64,000 bases of DNA from Hydrogenophaga borbori (GCF_003417535.1 NZ_QVLS01000003.1:186001-250000), one strand, 5' to 3'. Shown: positions 22,254 to 32,785, numbered from the stretch's first letter. Notes: generated by a model from the letters alone, not told the origin. Made by a program: numbers and translations.

Positions 22254-23087
22254 ATGGCAATTTATCTCATCGGCGATGTGCAGGGCTGTGACGAGCCCCT
22301 GGGCCGCCTGCTCGAGCTCGTGGACTTCTCGCCCAGCCGGGACCGCCTCGTGGTGCTGGGCGACCTCATCAACCGCGGCCCCGCCTCGCTCGCCGCGCTG
22401 CGCCGGCTGATCGCGCTCGGCGGCAGCGGCCAGTGCCTGCTGGGCAACCACGACCTGCACCTGCTCGCGGTCTCGCAGGGCGTGCGCCGGCCGCACCGCG
22501 TGGACACCATCGGCGACATCCTGGCCGCGACCGACCGCGAAGCCCTGCTCGACTGGCTGCGCCAGCGCCCCCTGGCCCTGATGGAGCGGGGCTGGCTGCT
22601 GGTGCACGCCGGCGTGCTGCCGCAGTGGGACGCGGCCGAGGCGCTGCAGCTCGCGCACGAGGTGGAAACCGTGCTGCAGTCCCCCGACTGGGGCGGCTTC
22701 CTGCACCAGATGTACGGCAACCAGCCCGCGCGCTGGCACGAGGCCCTGCAGGGCAGCGACCGCCTGCGCGTGATCGTCAACGCCTTCACGCGGCTGCGCT
22801 TCTGCACGCCCGAGGGCGAGATGGAGTTCGAGACCAAGGACGGCGCGGGCGCCGCGCCCGAGGGCCATCTGCCCTGGTTCGAGGTGCCCGGCCGCCGCAC
22901 CGCGGACACTCCCGTGGCCTTCGGCCATTGGTCCACCCTGCGCGGCGTGCACCGGCCGCACCTGCTGGCGCTGGACACGGGCTGCGTATGGGGCGGCTGC
23001 CTCACGGCCGCACGGTTGGGTGCGTCGCCGGATGAGCTGGAGCGCTTCGAGGTGAAGTGTCCCCAGGCGCAGCGCCCGGGGCGGTGA
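22254..23087 (+). CDS. apaH: symmetrical bis(5'-nucleosyl)-tetraphosphatase (Ap4A hydrolase)
   Basis: 277 residues. Splits Ap4A to two ADP; affects stress nucleotides and de-capping of Np4-capped RNA. The metallophosphatase motifs are in order: IGDVQGCDEPL (GDxxG), VVLGDLINRGP (GDxxxRG), LLGNHDLHLLAVSQG (GNHD), and LVHAGVLPQW; ApaH-specific FGHWSTLRGVHRPHLLALDT closes the site. ATG 22254 lies in a 27-base divergent gap with no strong ribosome site. The gene ends 14 bases before the convergent rhlE stop. Confidence 0.95.
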   Translation: MAIYLIGDVQGCDEPLGRLLELVDFSPSRDRLVVLGDLINRGPASLAALRRLIALGGSGQCLLGNHDLHLLAVSQGVRRPHRVDTIGDILAATDREALLDWLRQRPLALMERGWLLVHAGVLPQWDAAEALQLAHEVETVLQSPDWGGFLHQMYGNQPARWHEALQGSDRLRVIVNAFTRLRFCTPEGEMEFETKDGAGAAPEGHLPWFEVPGRRTADTPVAFGHWSTLRGVHRPHLLALDTGCVWGGCLTAARLGASPDELERFEVKCPQAQRPGR

Positions 23088-23100
23088 GGGCCCGGTCCGG

Positions 23101-24570
<1,470 letters not shown>

Positions 24571-24649
24571 GTCGGGAGCGCCGGGGTGGCGGTAAGCCCT
24601 CTATTGTCGCACCCGCGCTACAACCCCGCCCGGTACCCATCCAGAGGTG

Positions 24650-24721
24650 CCACGGAACCGGCTTTGCCGGGCCGTCGGCGCCGCCCCCTTGAGGGGGTCG
24701 CGCGAAGCGCGGCGGGGGTGC
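24650..24721 (-). repeat. interspersed repeat copy B, after the zinc metallopeptidase gene
   Basis: Matches copy A at 7929 (23 of 25 bases, then the GCCCCCTTGAGGGGG and GGCGGGGG blocks). It lies directly behind the stop of the metallopeptidase gene, the usual intergenic place for such elements, where its two hairpins could protect or end the transcript. Confidence 0.75.
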
Positions 24722-25609
24722 TCAAAGTGATGCCGCCTTGAAGGTGTCGCAGGCACGCACATCGCCCGTCTGCAGGCCCTTCTGGAACCAGCGCTGGCGC
24801 TGGTCGCTGGTGCCATGGGTGAAGCTGTCGGGCACCACGTGGCCCTGGCTCTTCTTCTGCAGCGCGTCGTCGCCGATGGCCGCCGCCGCATTGAGCGCCT
24901 CCTCGACGTCGCCGGGCTCGAGGATCTGGCCCTGCTGGTGGTTGTGGTTCGCCCAGATGCCCGCGAAGCAATCGGCCTGCAGCTCCAGGCGCACCGACAG
25001 CGCGTTGTACTCGCGCTCGCTCATGCGCGCGCGGGCCTTCTCCATCTGGTCGGTGATGCCCATGAGGTTCTGCACGTGGTGGCCCACCTCGTGGGCGATC
25101 ACGTAGGCCTGGGCGAAGTCGCCGGGTGCGCCGAGCTGGCGGCGCAGGGTGTCGTAGAAGCTGAGGTCGATGTAGACCTTCTGGTCCGCCGGGCAGTAGA
25201 ACGGCCCCATGGCCGACTGCCCGGTGCCGCAGGCCGTGGGCGTGGCGCCGCGGAACAGCACCAGGCGCGGCTTCTGGTACTGGGCGTTGGCGGCCTGGAA
25301 GATCGCGCCCCAGGCGTCCTCGGTGCCGCCGAGCACGGCGGCCACGAAGCGGCCCGACTCGTCGCTCGGCGCGCCGGCCTGGCCCTGCGGCGCCTCCATG
25401 GGCGCGGGGGCCTGCAGGCCCCCGCCGTCCAGGGCACCCAGGATGGTGAGCGGGTTGATCCCGAACACCCAGCCGGCCACCAGCGCGATGGCGATCGTGC
25501 CGAGGCCGATGCCCCGGCCGCCGCCGATGCGCGGCAGGCGCCCCCCTCCGCCCGGGCTGTCGCGCCGGTCCTCGATCTGGTCCGACTGCCGGTTGTTTTC
25601 CCATTTCAT
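24722..25609 (-). CDS. ypfJ: neutral zinc metallopeptidase, YpfJ family
   Basis: 295 residues. The N-terminus MKWENNRQSDQIEDRRDSPG is a family mark, followed by one membrane anchor (GLGTIAIALVAGWVFGINPL). The catalytic zinc motif is HEVGHHVQNLMG; the second ligand is in the ELQADCFAGIWANH block. The IYCP-like segment MGPFYCPADQKVYIDLSFYD precedes it. Probably a membrane-tethered protease facing the periplasm; substrates unknown. The ATG at 25609 has GGAG 7 bases upstream; the TTG six bases earlier would add two residues. Interspersed repeat copy B begins at the base after its stop. Confidence 0.93.
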   Translation of the reverse strand: MKWENNRQSDQIEDRRDSPGGGGRLPRIGGGRGIGLGTIAIALVAGWVFGINPLTILGALDGGGLQAPAPMEAPQGQAGAPSDESGRFVAAVLGGTEDAWGAIFQAANAQYQKPRLVLFRGATPTACGTGQSAMGPFYCPADQKVYIDLSFYDTLRRQLGAPGDFAQAYVIAHEVGHHVQNLMGITDQMEKARARMSEREYNALSVRLELQADCFAGIWANHNHQQGQILEPGDVEEALNAAAAIGDDALQKKSQGHVVPDSFTHGTSDQRQRWFQKGLQTGDVRACDTFKAASL

Positions 25610-25670
25610 CGCCAAGCTCCTTCACCCGCCGCGCGGGCCTGCTCGCGATGGTACGGCCAGCGGCCGCGAA

Positions 25671-26237
25671 TCAGGCCTTGGGCAGGGTCACGCCCACCTG
25701 GCCCTGGTACTTGCCGCCCCGGTCCTTGTAGGACACGTCGCAGACCTCGTCGCTTTCGAAGAACAGCACCTGGGCGCAGCCCTCGCCCGCGTAGATCTTG
25801 GCCGGCAGCGGCGTGGTGTTGCTGAATTCCAGCGTCACGTAGCCCTCCCACTCGGGCTCGAAGGGCGTGACGTTGACGATGATCCCGCAGCGCGCGTAGG
25901 TGCTTTTGCCCAGGCAGATGGTGAGCACGTTGCGCGGGATGCGGAAGTACTCCAGCGTGCGCGCCAGGGCGAAGCTGTTGGGCGGGATGACGCAGACGTC
26001 CTTGTTGACGTCGACGAAGCTGTTCTCGTCGAAGTTCTTCGGGTCCACCACCGTGCTGTGGATGTTGGTGAACACCTTGAATTCGGGCGCGCAGCGGATG
26101 TCGTAGCCGTAGCTGCTGGTGCCGTAGCTGATGACGCGCTTGCCGTCGACCTGGCGGACCTGCCCGGGCTCGAAGGGTTCGATCAGGCCGTGCTGCTCGG
26201 CCATGCGGCGGATCCACTTGTCGCTCTTGATGCTCAT
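25671..26237 (-). CDS. dcd: dCTP deaminase
   Basis: 188 residues, full length. Deaminates dCTP to dUTP for dTMP synthesis. Diagnostic motifs: [60 protein letters not shown] (with the catalytic Arg/Glu region), [20 protein letters not shown] and [12 protein letters not shown]. It is divergent from the Fur-boxed heme operon, with 94 bases between the starts, and probably has its own promoter there. Confidence 0.97.
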   Translation of the reverse strand: MSIKSDKWIRRMAEQHGLIEPFEPGQVRQVDGKRVISYGTSSYGYDIRCAPEFKVFTNIHSTVVDPKNFDENSFVDVNKDVCVIPPNSFALARTLEYFRIPRNVLTICLGKSTYARCGIIVNVTPFEPEWEGYVTLEFSNTTPLPAKIYAGEGCAQVLFFESDEVCDVSYKDRGGKYQGQVGVTLPKA

Positions 26238-26293
26238 GGGCGGCGATTGTAGGCAGCGCCCCCACCGCTTTCCTCAGCCATTTTTCTCCACTC

Positions 26294-26314
26294 ATTTGCG
26301 AATAGTTCGCATTT
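26294..26314 (+). promoter_or_regulatory. Fur box ahead of the heme uptake operon
   Basis: ATTTGCGAATAGTTCGCATTT contains TGCGAA-TAG-TTCGCA, a perfect dyad with AT-rich flanks, resembling the betaproteobacterial Fur site. It stands 18 bases before the hemP start within the likely core promoter, so Fe-loaded Fur should block transcription of hemP, the receptor and hmuSTUV. Confidence 0.75.
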
Positions 26315-26331
26315 GTGTTTATCATGCCGGC

Positions 26332-26556
26332 ATGCCATCCGTGAAGCCCGCCACCCCCCTCCCGCCATCGACGCCTGCGCCCGTGCCCTCGCCCGTGCCC
26401 TCGCCCGTGCCCTCGCCCGTGCCCTCGCCGGTGCCCGCGGCGCAGGTGCAGTTCGGCCAGCTGAGCGGTGGCCGGCGCGACGTGTTCATCGAACACGACG
26501 GCCAGCACTACAAGCTGAGCCTGACCGCACTGAACAAGCTGATCCTCACCAAATAG
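26332..26556 (+). CDS. hemP: hemin uptake protein HemP
   Basis: 74 residues. The C-terminal 35 residues (GQLSGGRRDVFIEHDGQHYK then LSLTALNKLILTK) are the HemP/HmuP domain (PF10636). In related bacteria HemP acts as a positive regulator or helper of heme receptor expression. The N-terminal half is a Pro-Val-Pro-Ser repeat (four 12-base units), unusual for this family. The ATG at 26332 starts 18 bases after the Fur box; the frame stays open upstream into the promoter. Confidence 0.9.
   Translation: MPSVKPATPLPPSTPAPVPSPVPSPVPSPVPSPVPAAQVQFGQLSGGRRDVFIEHDGQHYKLSLTALNKLILTK
26380..26427 (+). repeat. four tandem 12-mers encoding PVPS in HemP
   Basis: CCCGTGCCCTCG is repeated four times without change, then a fifth unit diverges (CCGGTGCCC). 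It encodes the Pro-Val-Pro-Ser linker before the HemP domain and could vary in copy number in frame. Confidence 0.9.
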
Positions 26557-26664
26557 GTTCCACCGGTGCGCCGCGGCGCGCGCCTTCCGCTACCAGCCAG
26601 CCAGTTGCCGCTTCGCGGCGCGCGAGCCAGCCCGTGTCTTCCACCACAAACACCGGGTGCCCTC

Positions 26665-28887
26665 GTGCCACGCCTTCGCCTTTTCCCCTCTTCCGCCCTC
26701 CACCCCGTCGCGCTGGCCTGCGCGCTGCTCGCCACCGCGCCGGTCCATGCGCAAACCGTGCCCGGCTCCGCCACGCAGGTCGCCGCCGGCTCGCTCAAGC
26801 CCGTGGTGGTGTCTGGCTCGCGCAGCGAGCGTGAACTGGAGGACGTGCCCGCGCGCATCGACGTGATCGAAGGCGAGGCCTTGGACCCCACCCGGGCCCA
26901 AGACATCCGCGAGCTGGTTCGCGAGCTGCCCAACGTGGAGGTCAAGCGCGCGCCGCAGCGCTTCGGCGCGGTCAGCGGCTCCACCGGCCGCGACGGCAAC
27001 GCGGGCTTCAACATCCGCGGCCTGGACGGCAACCGCGTGCTGCTCACGGTGGACGGCATCCGCATGCCGCGCGAACTCAACAACCAGGTGTTCGGCGCCG
27101 CCGCGTTCGGCCGCGACTACTACGACCTCGGCCTGATCTCGCGCGTGGAGATCCTGCGCGGCGCGGCCTCGGCACTCCATGGCTCCGATGGCCTGGCCGG
27201 CATGGTGGCCATGACCACCACCGCGCCCAAGGACCTGTTGAAGGAGGGCCAGACCTTCGGCGGCCGCGCGGGCGTGCGCGCCGACACCGAGGACAAGAGC
27301 GCCGGCACGGGGCTCACGCTGGCCGGCATCGCCAACGACCGCCTGCAGTGGCTGGGCAGCGTGCAGGTGGGCCGCGCCCAGGAACTGGACAACAAGGGCG
27401 ACAACCGCTCGCTCAACAGCAACCGCACCGCCCCCAACCCGCAGAAAGACCGCAGCGTCTCGGCGCTGGGCAAGATCGTGCTCACGCCCGGCGCGGGCCA
27501 GACCCACACCTTCACCCTCGAACACGTCGACAAGGACACCGAGGTCGAGGGCTACACGGGCCGCTCGCCCACGGCCACCGGCGTGCAGGACCTCGATGGC
27601 ACCAGCGAGATGCAGCGCACGCGCGCCAGCTGGGACGGCCGCTTCTTCCTGCAATCTGCCTGGGCCGACACGCTGCGCGCCACCCTGGGCTACCAGCAGT
27701 CGCGCTCGCGCGAGTGGTCGCGCGAGGTCCGCACCGCCCTGCCCACCGTGCGCGAACGCGACGTGCGCTACGAGGAAGACCTCTGGCAGGCCGTGCTGCA
27801 GGCCGAGCGCACGCGCCCGCTCGGCAACGGATGGGCCCATACCCTGGTCTACGGCGCCGACGTGTCGGTGGCCGAACTCGACAACCTGGTCACTGGCGTG
27901 GCCGGCCCGGCCTACGAAACCTACCCGCTGCAGCGCTTTCCCAAGACGCGCGAGACCAACAGCGCGTTCTTCCTGCAGAGCGAGTTCGTGAGCGAGCGCT
28001 GGAGCGTCATTCCCGCGCTGCGCTACGACCGCTTCTCGCTCAAGCCGCAGAGCAGCCCGCTGTACCCGCTCGCCCCGGCGGCGCTGTCCGACAGCGCGCT
28101 CTCGCCCAAGCTGGGCCTGATCCTGCGCCCCCAGCCGCACTGGCAGGTATTCGCCAACGCGGCGGCCGGCTTCAAGGCGCCAAGCCCGCTGCAGCTCAAC
28201 AACTTCTTCCAGAACGCGCTCGCCAACTACCGCACCCTGCCCAACCCGGACCTCAAGCCCGAGACCAGCCAGACCCTGGAGCTCGGCGCGCGCGGCGAGC
28301 ACGGCCGGCTGAACTGGCTGGTCACCGCCTTCACCGGCCGCTACAAGGACTTCATCGAGGACAACGTGCGGGTCGGCGGCACGGGCGCGCCGGGCAATCC
28401 CCTCCTGTTCCAGGCCGTCAACCGCGGCCGCGTCAAGCTCAGCGGCGTCGAACTCGAAGGCCGCTGGACCGTGACGCCGGCCACCACGCTCAAGCTGGCC
28501 TATGGCCGGACCAAGGGCCGCGACACCTTGCTGAACCAACCGCTGAACTCGGTGAACCCGGCCAAGCTGGTGCTGGGCGTGGACCACCGCATCGCCGACT
28601 GGACCCTGGGCGCCGTGCTCACGCACGCGCTGGCCAAGGACAGCGAGGACATCAACCGCAGCAGCACGCCGCAGCAGTTCGCCACGCCCGCCTGGACCAC
28701 GCTGGACCTGCGCGCCACCTGGCGCATCACCCCCCGCACGCGACTGAGCGCGGCGGTCCACAACCTGACGGACCGCAAGTACTGGCTGTGGAGCAGCGTG
28801 CAGGGCGTGGCCGGCAACCTGGCCACGCTGGACGCCTACACCTCGCCCGGCCGCAGCCTGTCGCTGGCGCTGGTCACCGACTTCTGA
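26665..28887 (+). CDS. hmuR: TonB-dependent heme/hemoglobin receptor (HmuR/HutA type)
   Basis: 740 residues from a GTG at 26665, which begins a normal signal peptide (PRLRLFPSSALHPVALACAL to VHAQ). An alternative GTG at 26566, 9 bases after hemP, would add 33 residues. The plug starts LKPVVVSGSRSERELEDVPA (TonB-box region) and carries NIRGLDGNRVLLTVDGIRMP and VEILRGAASALHGSDGLAG. The barrel holds the heme-receptor FRAP/NPNL-like region (GFKAPSPLQLNNFF and NPDLKPETSQTLELG) and closes with PGRSLSLALVTDF. It imports heme across the outer membrane with TonB energy. It lies between hemP and hmuS in the Fur-controlled operon. Confidence 0.92.
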   Translation: MPRLRLFPSSALHPVALACALLATAPVHAQTVPGSATQVAAGSLKPVVVSGSRSERELEDVPARIDVIEGEALDPTRAQDIRELVRELPNVEVKRAPQRFGAVSGSTGRDGNAGFNIRGLDGNRVLLTVDGIRMPRELNNQVFGAAAFGRDYYDLGLISRVEILRGAASALHGSDGLAGMVAMTTTAPKDLLKEGQTFGGRAGVRADTEDKSAGTGLTLAGIANDRLQWLGSVQVGRAQELDNKGDNRSLNSNRTAPNPQKDRSVSALGKIVLTPGAGQTHTFTLEHVDKDTEVEGYTGRSPTATGVQDLDGTSEMQRTRASWDGRFFLQSAWADTLRATLGYQQSRSREWSREVRTALPTVRERDVRYEEDLWQAVLQAERTRPLGNGWAHTLVYGADVSVAELDNLVTGVAGPAYETYPLQRFPKTRETNSAFFLQSEFVSERWSVIPALRYDRFSLKPQSSPLYPLAPAALSDSALSPKLGLILRPQPHWQVFANAAAGFKAPSPLQLNNFFQNALANYRTLPNPDLKPETSQTLELGARGEHGRLNWLVTAFTGRYKDFIEDNVRVGGTGAPGNPLLFQAVNRGRVKLSGVELEGRWTVTPATTLKLAYGRTKGRDTLLNQPLNSVNPAKLVLGVDHRIADWTLGAVLTHALAKDSEDINRSSTPQQFATPAWTTLDLRATWRITPRTRLSAAVHNLTDRKYWLWSSVQGVAGNLATLDAYTSPGRSLSLALVTDF

Positions 28888-28907
28888 GCCCCACAAGGAG
28901 AACCCGC

Positions 28908-29981
28908 ATGGACAAGCACGACATCCGCACCGCCTACCAGGCCGCGCGCGCCCAGGGCCGGCGCGCGCGCGACGCCGCCGAATCCATCGGCGTGAGCGAG
29001 GGCGCCGCGCTGGCCGCGCACATCGGCGCCGACGAAGGTCCCACGCGCGCCGTCGCGCTCAGGGCCGACTGGCTCGCGCTGCTGCGGTCGCTCAAGCCCT
29101 GTGGGCCGCTGCTCGCGCTCACGCGCAACGAGGGCGCGGTACACGAGAAGACCGGCGTCTACGACAAGCTGTCCGGCGAAGGCGCCATCGGCCTGGCGCT
29201 GGGCGAGGACATCGACCTGCGCCTCTTCTTCCACCAATGGCACGCGGGCCTGGCGGTGACCGAGTGGGCGCAGAACCCAGGCAACGAAGCCCTGCCCAGC
29301 CTGCAGTTCTTCGACCGCCACGGCACCGCCGTGCACAAGATCTTCGTGCGCGAGACCAGCGACCGCGCGGCCTGGCGCCGCGTGGTCGAGCAGTGGCAGG
29401 ACCATGCCGCCAGGCCCGCCTTCGAGCGCCCGACCTCGCCCGCCACCAAGGCCCCCGCGCGGGTCGACGCCAAGGCCTTCTCCGAGGCCTGGGGCGCCAT
29501 GACCGACACGCACCAGTTCTTCCCGCTGCTGCGCCAGTTCGGCGTGGAGCGGCGCCAGGGTTTTCGCCTGGTCGAAGGCCGCTACACGCGCCGCGTGGAC
29601 CGCGGCGCCGTGCGCGAGACGCTCACCGACGCCGCCTTCAACGGCACGCCCATCATGGTCTTCGTGGGCAGCCCTGGCTGCATCCAGATCCACACCGGGC
29701 CAGTGAAGCGTGTGGAACCGCTGGAGATGAAGGGCCAGACCTGGCTCAACGTGCTCGATCCCGGCTTCAACCTGCACCTGCGCGAGGACCTGATCGACGA
29801 GGCCTGGGTGGTGGAAAAGCCCACCAGCGACGGCGTCGTCACCTCGCTGGAGGCCTTCGACGCGCGCGGCGAGCTCATGGCCATGTTCTTCGGCGCGCGC
29901 AAGCCGGGACAGCCCGAGCGCGGCGCCTGGCGCGACATGCTGGCCCAGCGGCCCACGCTGGACGCGCCCACCCCGGCCTGA
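28908..29981 (+). CDS. hmuS: hemin-degrading factor / cytosolic heme handling protein HmuS
   Basis: 357 residues, two-domain HmuS/ChuS family (HemS). Marks: the N-terminal DIRTAYQAARAQGRRARDAA helix, LTRNEGAVHEKTGVYDKL, LGEDIDLRLFFHQWHAGLAV and FFDRHGTAVHKIFV in the first half, and TDTHQFFPLLRQFGVERRQ, NGTPIMVFVGSPGCIQIHTG and LNVLDPGFNLHLRED in the second. It binds heme delivered by HmuTUV and passes on or breaks it. AAGGAG sits 12 bases upstream of the ATG, and hmuT begins 8 bases after the stop. Confidence 0.95.
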   Translation: MDKHDIRTAYQAARAQGRRARDAAESIGVSEGAALAAHIGADEGPTRAVALRADWLALLRSLKPCGPLLALTRNEGAVHEKTGVYDKLSGEGAIGLALGEDIDLRLFFHQWHAGLAVTEWAQNPGNEALPSLQFFDRHGTAVHKIFVRETSDRAAWRRVVEQWQDHAARPAFERPTSPATKAPARVDAKAFSEAWGAMTDTHQFFPLLRQFGVERRQGFRLVEGRYTRRVDRGAVRETLTDAAFNGTPIMVFVGSPGCIQIHTGPVKRVEPLEMKGQTWLNVLDPGFNLHLREDLIDEAWVVEKPTSDGVVTSLEAFDARGELMAMFFGARKPGQPERGAWRDMLAQRPTLDAPTPA

Positions 29982-29989
29982 GGCGCGCC

Positions 29990-30880
29990 ATGGCACCCAC
30001 CCGCGTCAACCCGCACCGCCGCGCGCTGTTGCGCGCCACTGCCACCCTGGCCGCCGGCACCGCCCTGCCCGCCTTCGCGGCAGCACCCCCGCGCGCGCCA
30101 CGCCTGGTCACCGTGGGCGGTGGCATCACCGAGGTGGTCTACGCGCTCGGCGCGCAGGACCTGCTGGTGGGCACCGACACCACCAGCCTCTACCCCGCCG
30201 CCGCCCTGGACACGCCCAAGGTCGGCTATCTGCGCCAGCTCTCGGCCGAAGGCCTGCTCGCGCTGCGGCCCGACACCGTCATCGCGCCAGGCGATGCGGG
30301 GCCACCCGTGGTGCTCGACCAGCTGCGCTCGGCCGGCGTGACCGTCGATCTCATCGAGAGCAGCCACGACTGGGGCGAGGTGCGCCGCAAGGTGCAGGCC
30401 GTGGGCCGCGCCGCGTCGACGGCGCGCGCTGCACAGAACCTACTGGTCGCGCTGGACGCGCAATGGGACCAGGCTTTGCGGCGCGTGCGCGCGCACGCCG
30501 GTCCCCCGCCCCGCGTGCTGTTCGTGCTCGCGCACGGCGGCAGCCCCATGGTGGCCGGCGAGGCCACGGCGGCCCACGCCTTGATCGGCTTCGCTGGCGC
30601 GCGCAACGCCGTCTCGGGCTTCAGGGGCTACCGCCCGATGACGGCCGAAGCCATGGCCGCCGCCGCACCGGACGCGATCCTCACCACCACGCAGGGCCTG
30701 GACGCCATCGGTGGCGAGGCCGCCTTCTGGCGCCGCCCCGAGCTGCCGCTCACGCCCGCCTGGCGGCGCCGCGACAGTGGCCGCGCCCTCGTACACCTGG
30801 ACGCGCTCGAACTGCTGGGCTTCGGCCCGCGCCTGCCCCGGGTGGTGGGCGAATTGCACCAGCGCCTGGTGGCCGCGTGA
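29990..30880 (+). CDS. hmuT: periplasmic heme-binding protein HmuT
   Basis: 296 residues with an Arg-rich export signal (NPHRRALLRATATLAAGTAL, cleavage near AFA-AAP). The class III binding-protein fold begins PRLVTVGGGITEVVYALGA, with TDTTSLYPAAALDTPKVGYL and LRPDTVIAPGDAG. The Tyr in SLYPAA is the expected axial heme ligand in this family. It delivers heme to HmuUV in the inner membrane. The ATG at 29990 has a GAGGCG site, and the gap to hmuU is 22 bases. Confidence 0.94.
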   Translation: MAPTRVNPHRRALLRATATLAAGTALPAFAAAPPRAPRLVTVGGGITEVVYALGAQDLLVGTDTTSLYPAAALDTPKVGYLRQLSAEGLLALRPDTVIAPGDAGPPVVLDQLRSAGVTVDLIESSHDWGEVRRKVQAVGRAASTARAAQNLLVALDAQWDQALRRVRAHAGPPPRVLFVLAHGGSPMVAGEATAAHALIGFAGARNAVSGFRGYRPMTAEAMAAAAPDAILTTTQGLDAIGGEAAFWRRPELPLTPAWRRRDSGRALVHLDALELLGFGPRLPRVVGELHQRLVAA

Positions 30881-30902
30881 GCGCCGTCCGCAAGGGGATC
30901 CT

Positions 30903-31985
30903 GTGAGCACGCTCGCGCGCGTGAGCGCATCGCCCTGGCCACCGGCGCAGCGGCGCGGCCCCTGGACCCTGGCCCTGCTGGGCCTGCTGCTCGCGCTCTG
31001 CGCGCTGTGGGCCGCCGGTCGGGGCGCCTACGGCCTGCCGCTGCACGAATTGCCCGCGCTGCTGTGGGGCGCGCTCGCCCGTGGCGCCGAGGCCGCGCGC
31101 AGCGGGCCTGAACTGGTCTTCTTCAACATCCGCCTGCCACGCCTGCTGCTCGGCGTGGCCGCGGGCGCCGGGCTGGGCATGGCGGGCGCGCTCATGCAGG
31201 GCCTGTTCCGCAACCCACTGGCCGATCCCGGTCTCATCGGCGTGAGCAGCGGCGCAGCGCTGGCGGCGGGAGCCACCATCGTGCTGGGCGCCACCTGGTT
31301 CCCCGAGATGCCACGCGCCCTGGGGAGCTGGCCGCTGGTGCTGATGGCCTTCGCGGGCGGGCTGGCGGTCACGGGCCTGATCTACCTGCTCTCGCGCAGC
31401 GAGGGCGGCACCCGCGTCGGCCTGATGCTGCTCGCCGGCATCGCGGTCAATGCGCTGGCGGGCGCTGGCCTGGGCCTGCTGAATTTCCTGGCCACGGACG
31501 AGCAGCTGCGCAACCTGCAGTTCTGGTTGCTCGGCAGCCTCGGCGGCGCGCGCTGGAGCGCGGTGCTGCTGGTCGCCGGCATCACCACCGCCGCGCTGGC
31601 CATCGGCCTGCGCCTGGCGGGCGCGCTCAACACGCTGGCGCTGGGCGAGGCGCAGGCCGTGATGCTGGGCGTGCGCGTGGAACGCCTCAAGCGCTTGTGC
31701 GTCGTGGTCACGGCACTCGCGGTGGGCGCGGTCACGGCCACCACCGGCACCATCGGTTTCATTGGCCTGGTGGCGCCCCACATCGTGCGCCTGCTCGCCG
31801 GCGCCGACCACCGCTGGGTGCTGCCGGGCTCGGCGCTGCTCGGCGCCTGCCTGGTGCTGGTGGCCGACGCCTGGGCGCGCACGGCACTGGCGCCGGCCGA
31901 GCTGCCGCTGGGCGTGATCACCGCCGGGGTGGGTGTGCCCTTTTTCCTGGCCCTGCTGCGCAGTGCGCAAGCGAGGACGCTGTGA
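30903..31985 (+). CDS. hmuU: heme ABC transporter permease HmuU (FecCD family)
   Basis: 360 residues, about nine to ten hydrophobic spans, beginning at GPWTLALLGLLLALCALWAA. FecCD marks: NIRLPRLLLGVAAGAGLGMA, GALMQGLFRNPLADPGLIGV, LAGIAVNALAGAGLGLLNFL, and near the end VTATTGTIGFIGLVAPHIVR and LLAGADHRWVLPGSALLGA. Starts with GTG at 30903 after AAGGGG. It overlaps hmuV by four bases (GTGA), indicating translational coupling. Confidence 0.95.
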   Translation: MSTLARVSASPWPPAQRRGPWTLALLGLLLALCALWAAGRGAYGLPLHELPALLWGALARGAEAARSGPELVFFNIRLPRLLLGVAAGAGLGMAGALMQGLFRNPLADPGLIGVSSGAALAAGATIVLGATWFPEMPRALGSWPLVLMAFAGGLAVTGLIYLLSRSEGGTRVGLMLLAGIAVNALAGAGLGLLNFLATDEQLRNLQFWLLGSLGGARWSAVLLVAGITTAALAIGLRLAGALNTLALGEAQAVMLGVRVERLKRLCVVVTALAVGAVTATTGTIGFIGLVAPHIVRLLAGADHRWVLPGSALLGACLVLVADAWARTALAPAELPLGVITAGVGVPFFLALLRSAQARTL

Positions 31986-32785
31986 GCGGCGGCGACCCGA
32001 AGCGGCTGCGCGCCGAGGGCCTGTGCGTGCGCCATGGCGCGCGCGAGGTGCTCAAGAACATCGACCTGCAGCTGCGCGCCGGCGAGGTGGGCGTGATCCT
32101 GGGTCCCAACGGCGCGGGCAAGTCCACGCTGCTGGGCGCGCTGGGCGGCCTGCAGCGCACCGACGCCGGCCGCGTGTGGCTCAACGGCCGGCCGCTCGAC
32201 ACCGTCAACGCGGCCGGCTTCGCGCGCCATCGCGCCTACCTGCCGCAGGACCTGGTGCCCGCCTTCGACTTCACCGCGCAAGAAGTGGTGGAACTGGGCC
32301 GCTACCCGCACCGCCTGCACCCCGAATCCGATGAAGCCGCCATCGTGCGCGCCGCCATGCGCCGCGTCTCGGTCGAGGCGCTGGCCCGGCGCGGCATCCG
32401 CCAGCTCAGCGGCGGCGAGCGCGCGCGCGTGCAGTTGGCGCGCGCCATGGCCCAGGTCTGGCGGCCCTGCGCCGACGGCCTGCCGCGCTGGCTGCTGCTG
32501 GACGAACCCACCGCCGCGCTGGACCTGCAGCACCAGCACCAGGGCCTGGGCGCCCTGCGCGACTGGTCGCGCGAGCAGGGCATCGGTGTGCTGATGGTGC
32601 TGCACGACCTCAACCTGGCGCTGCGCTACGCCGACCGCGCGTGGGTGCTGGCCCATGGCCAGCTGGTGTCCCACGGCGCCACGGCCGACGCCCTCACCGC
32701 CGACCTGGTGCGCGCGGTCTGGCGCGTCAAGGCCCACCCGGTGCTCGACCCGGTGGGCGTGCCGCAGTTCGTCATGACCCCCTGA
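31982..32785 (+). CDS. hmuV: heme ABC transporter ATP-binding protein HmuV
   Basis: 267 residues. Walker A GPNGAGKST, Q-loop in AYLPQDL, ABC signature LSGGERARVQLARAMAQ, Walker B LLLDEPTAALDLQHQHQ, and switch His in VLHDLNLALRYAD. Energises heme import by HmuU. The GTG start at 31982 overlaps the hmuU stop. It is the last gene of the operon; a short GGGCC hairpin without a T-run follows its stop. Confidence 0.96.
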   Translation: MSGGDPKRLRAEGLCVRHGAREVLKNIDLQLRAGEVGVILGPNGAGKSTLLGALGGLQRTDAGRVWLNGRPLDTVNAAGFARHRAYLPQDLVPAFDFTAQEVVELGRYPHRLHPESDEAAIVRAAMRRVSVEALARRGIRQLSGGERARVQLARAMAQVWRPCADGLPRWLLLDEPTAALDLQHQHQGLGALRDWSREQGIGVLMVLHDLNLALRYADRAWVLAHGQLVSHGATADALTADLVRAVWRVKAHPVLDPVGVPQFVMTP

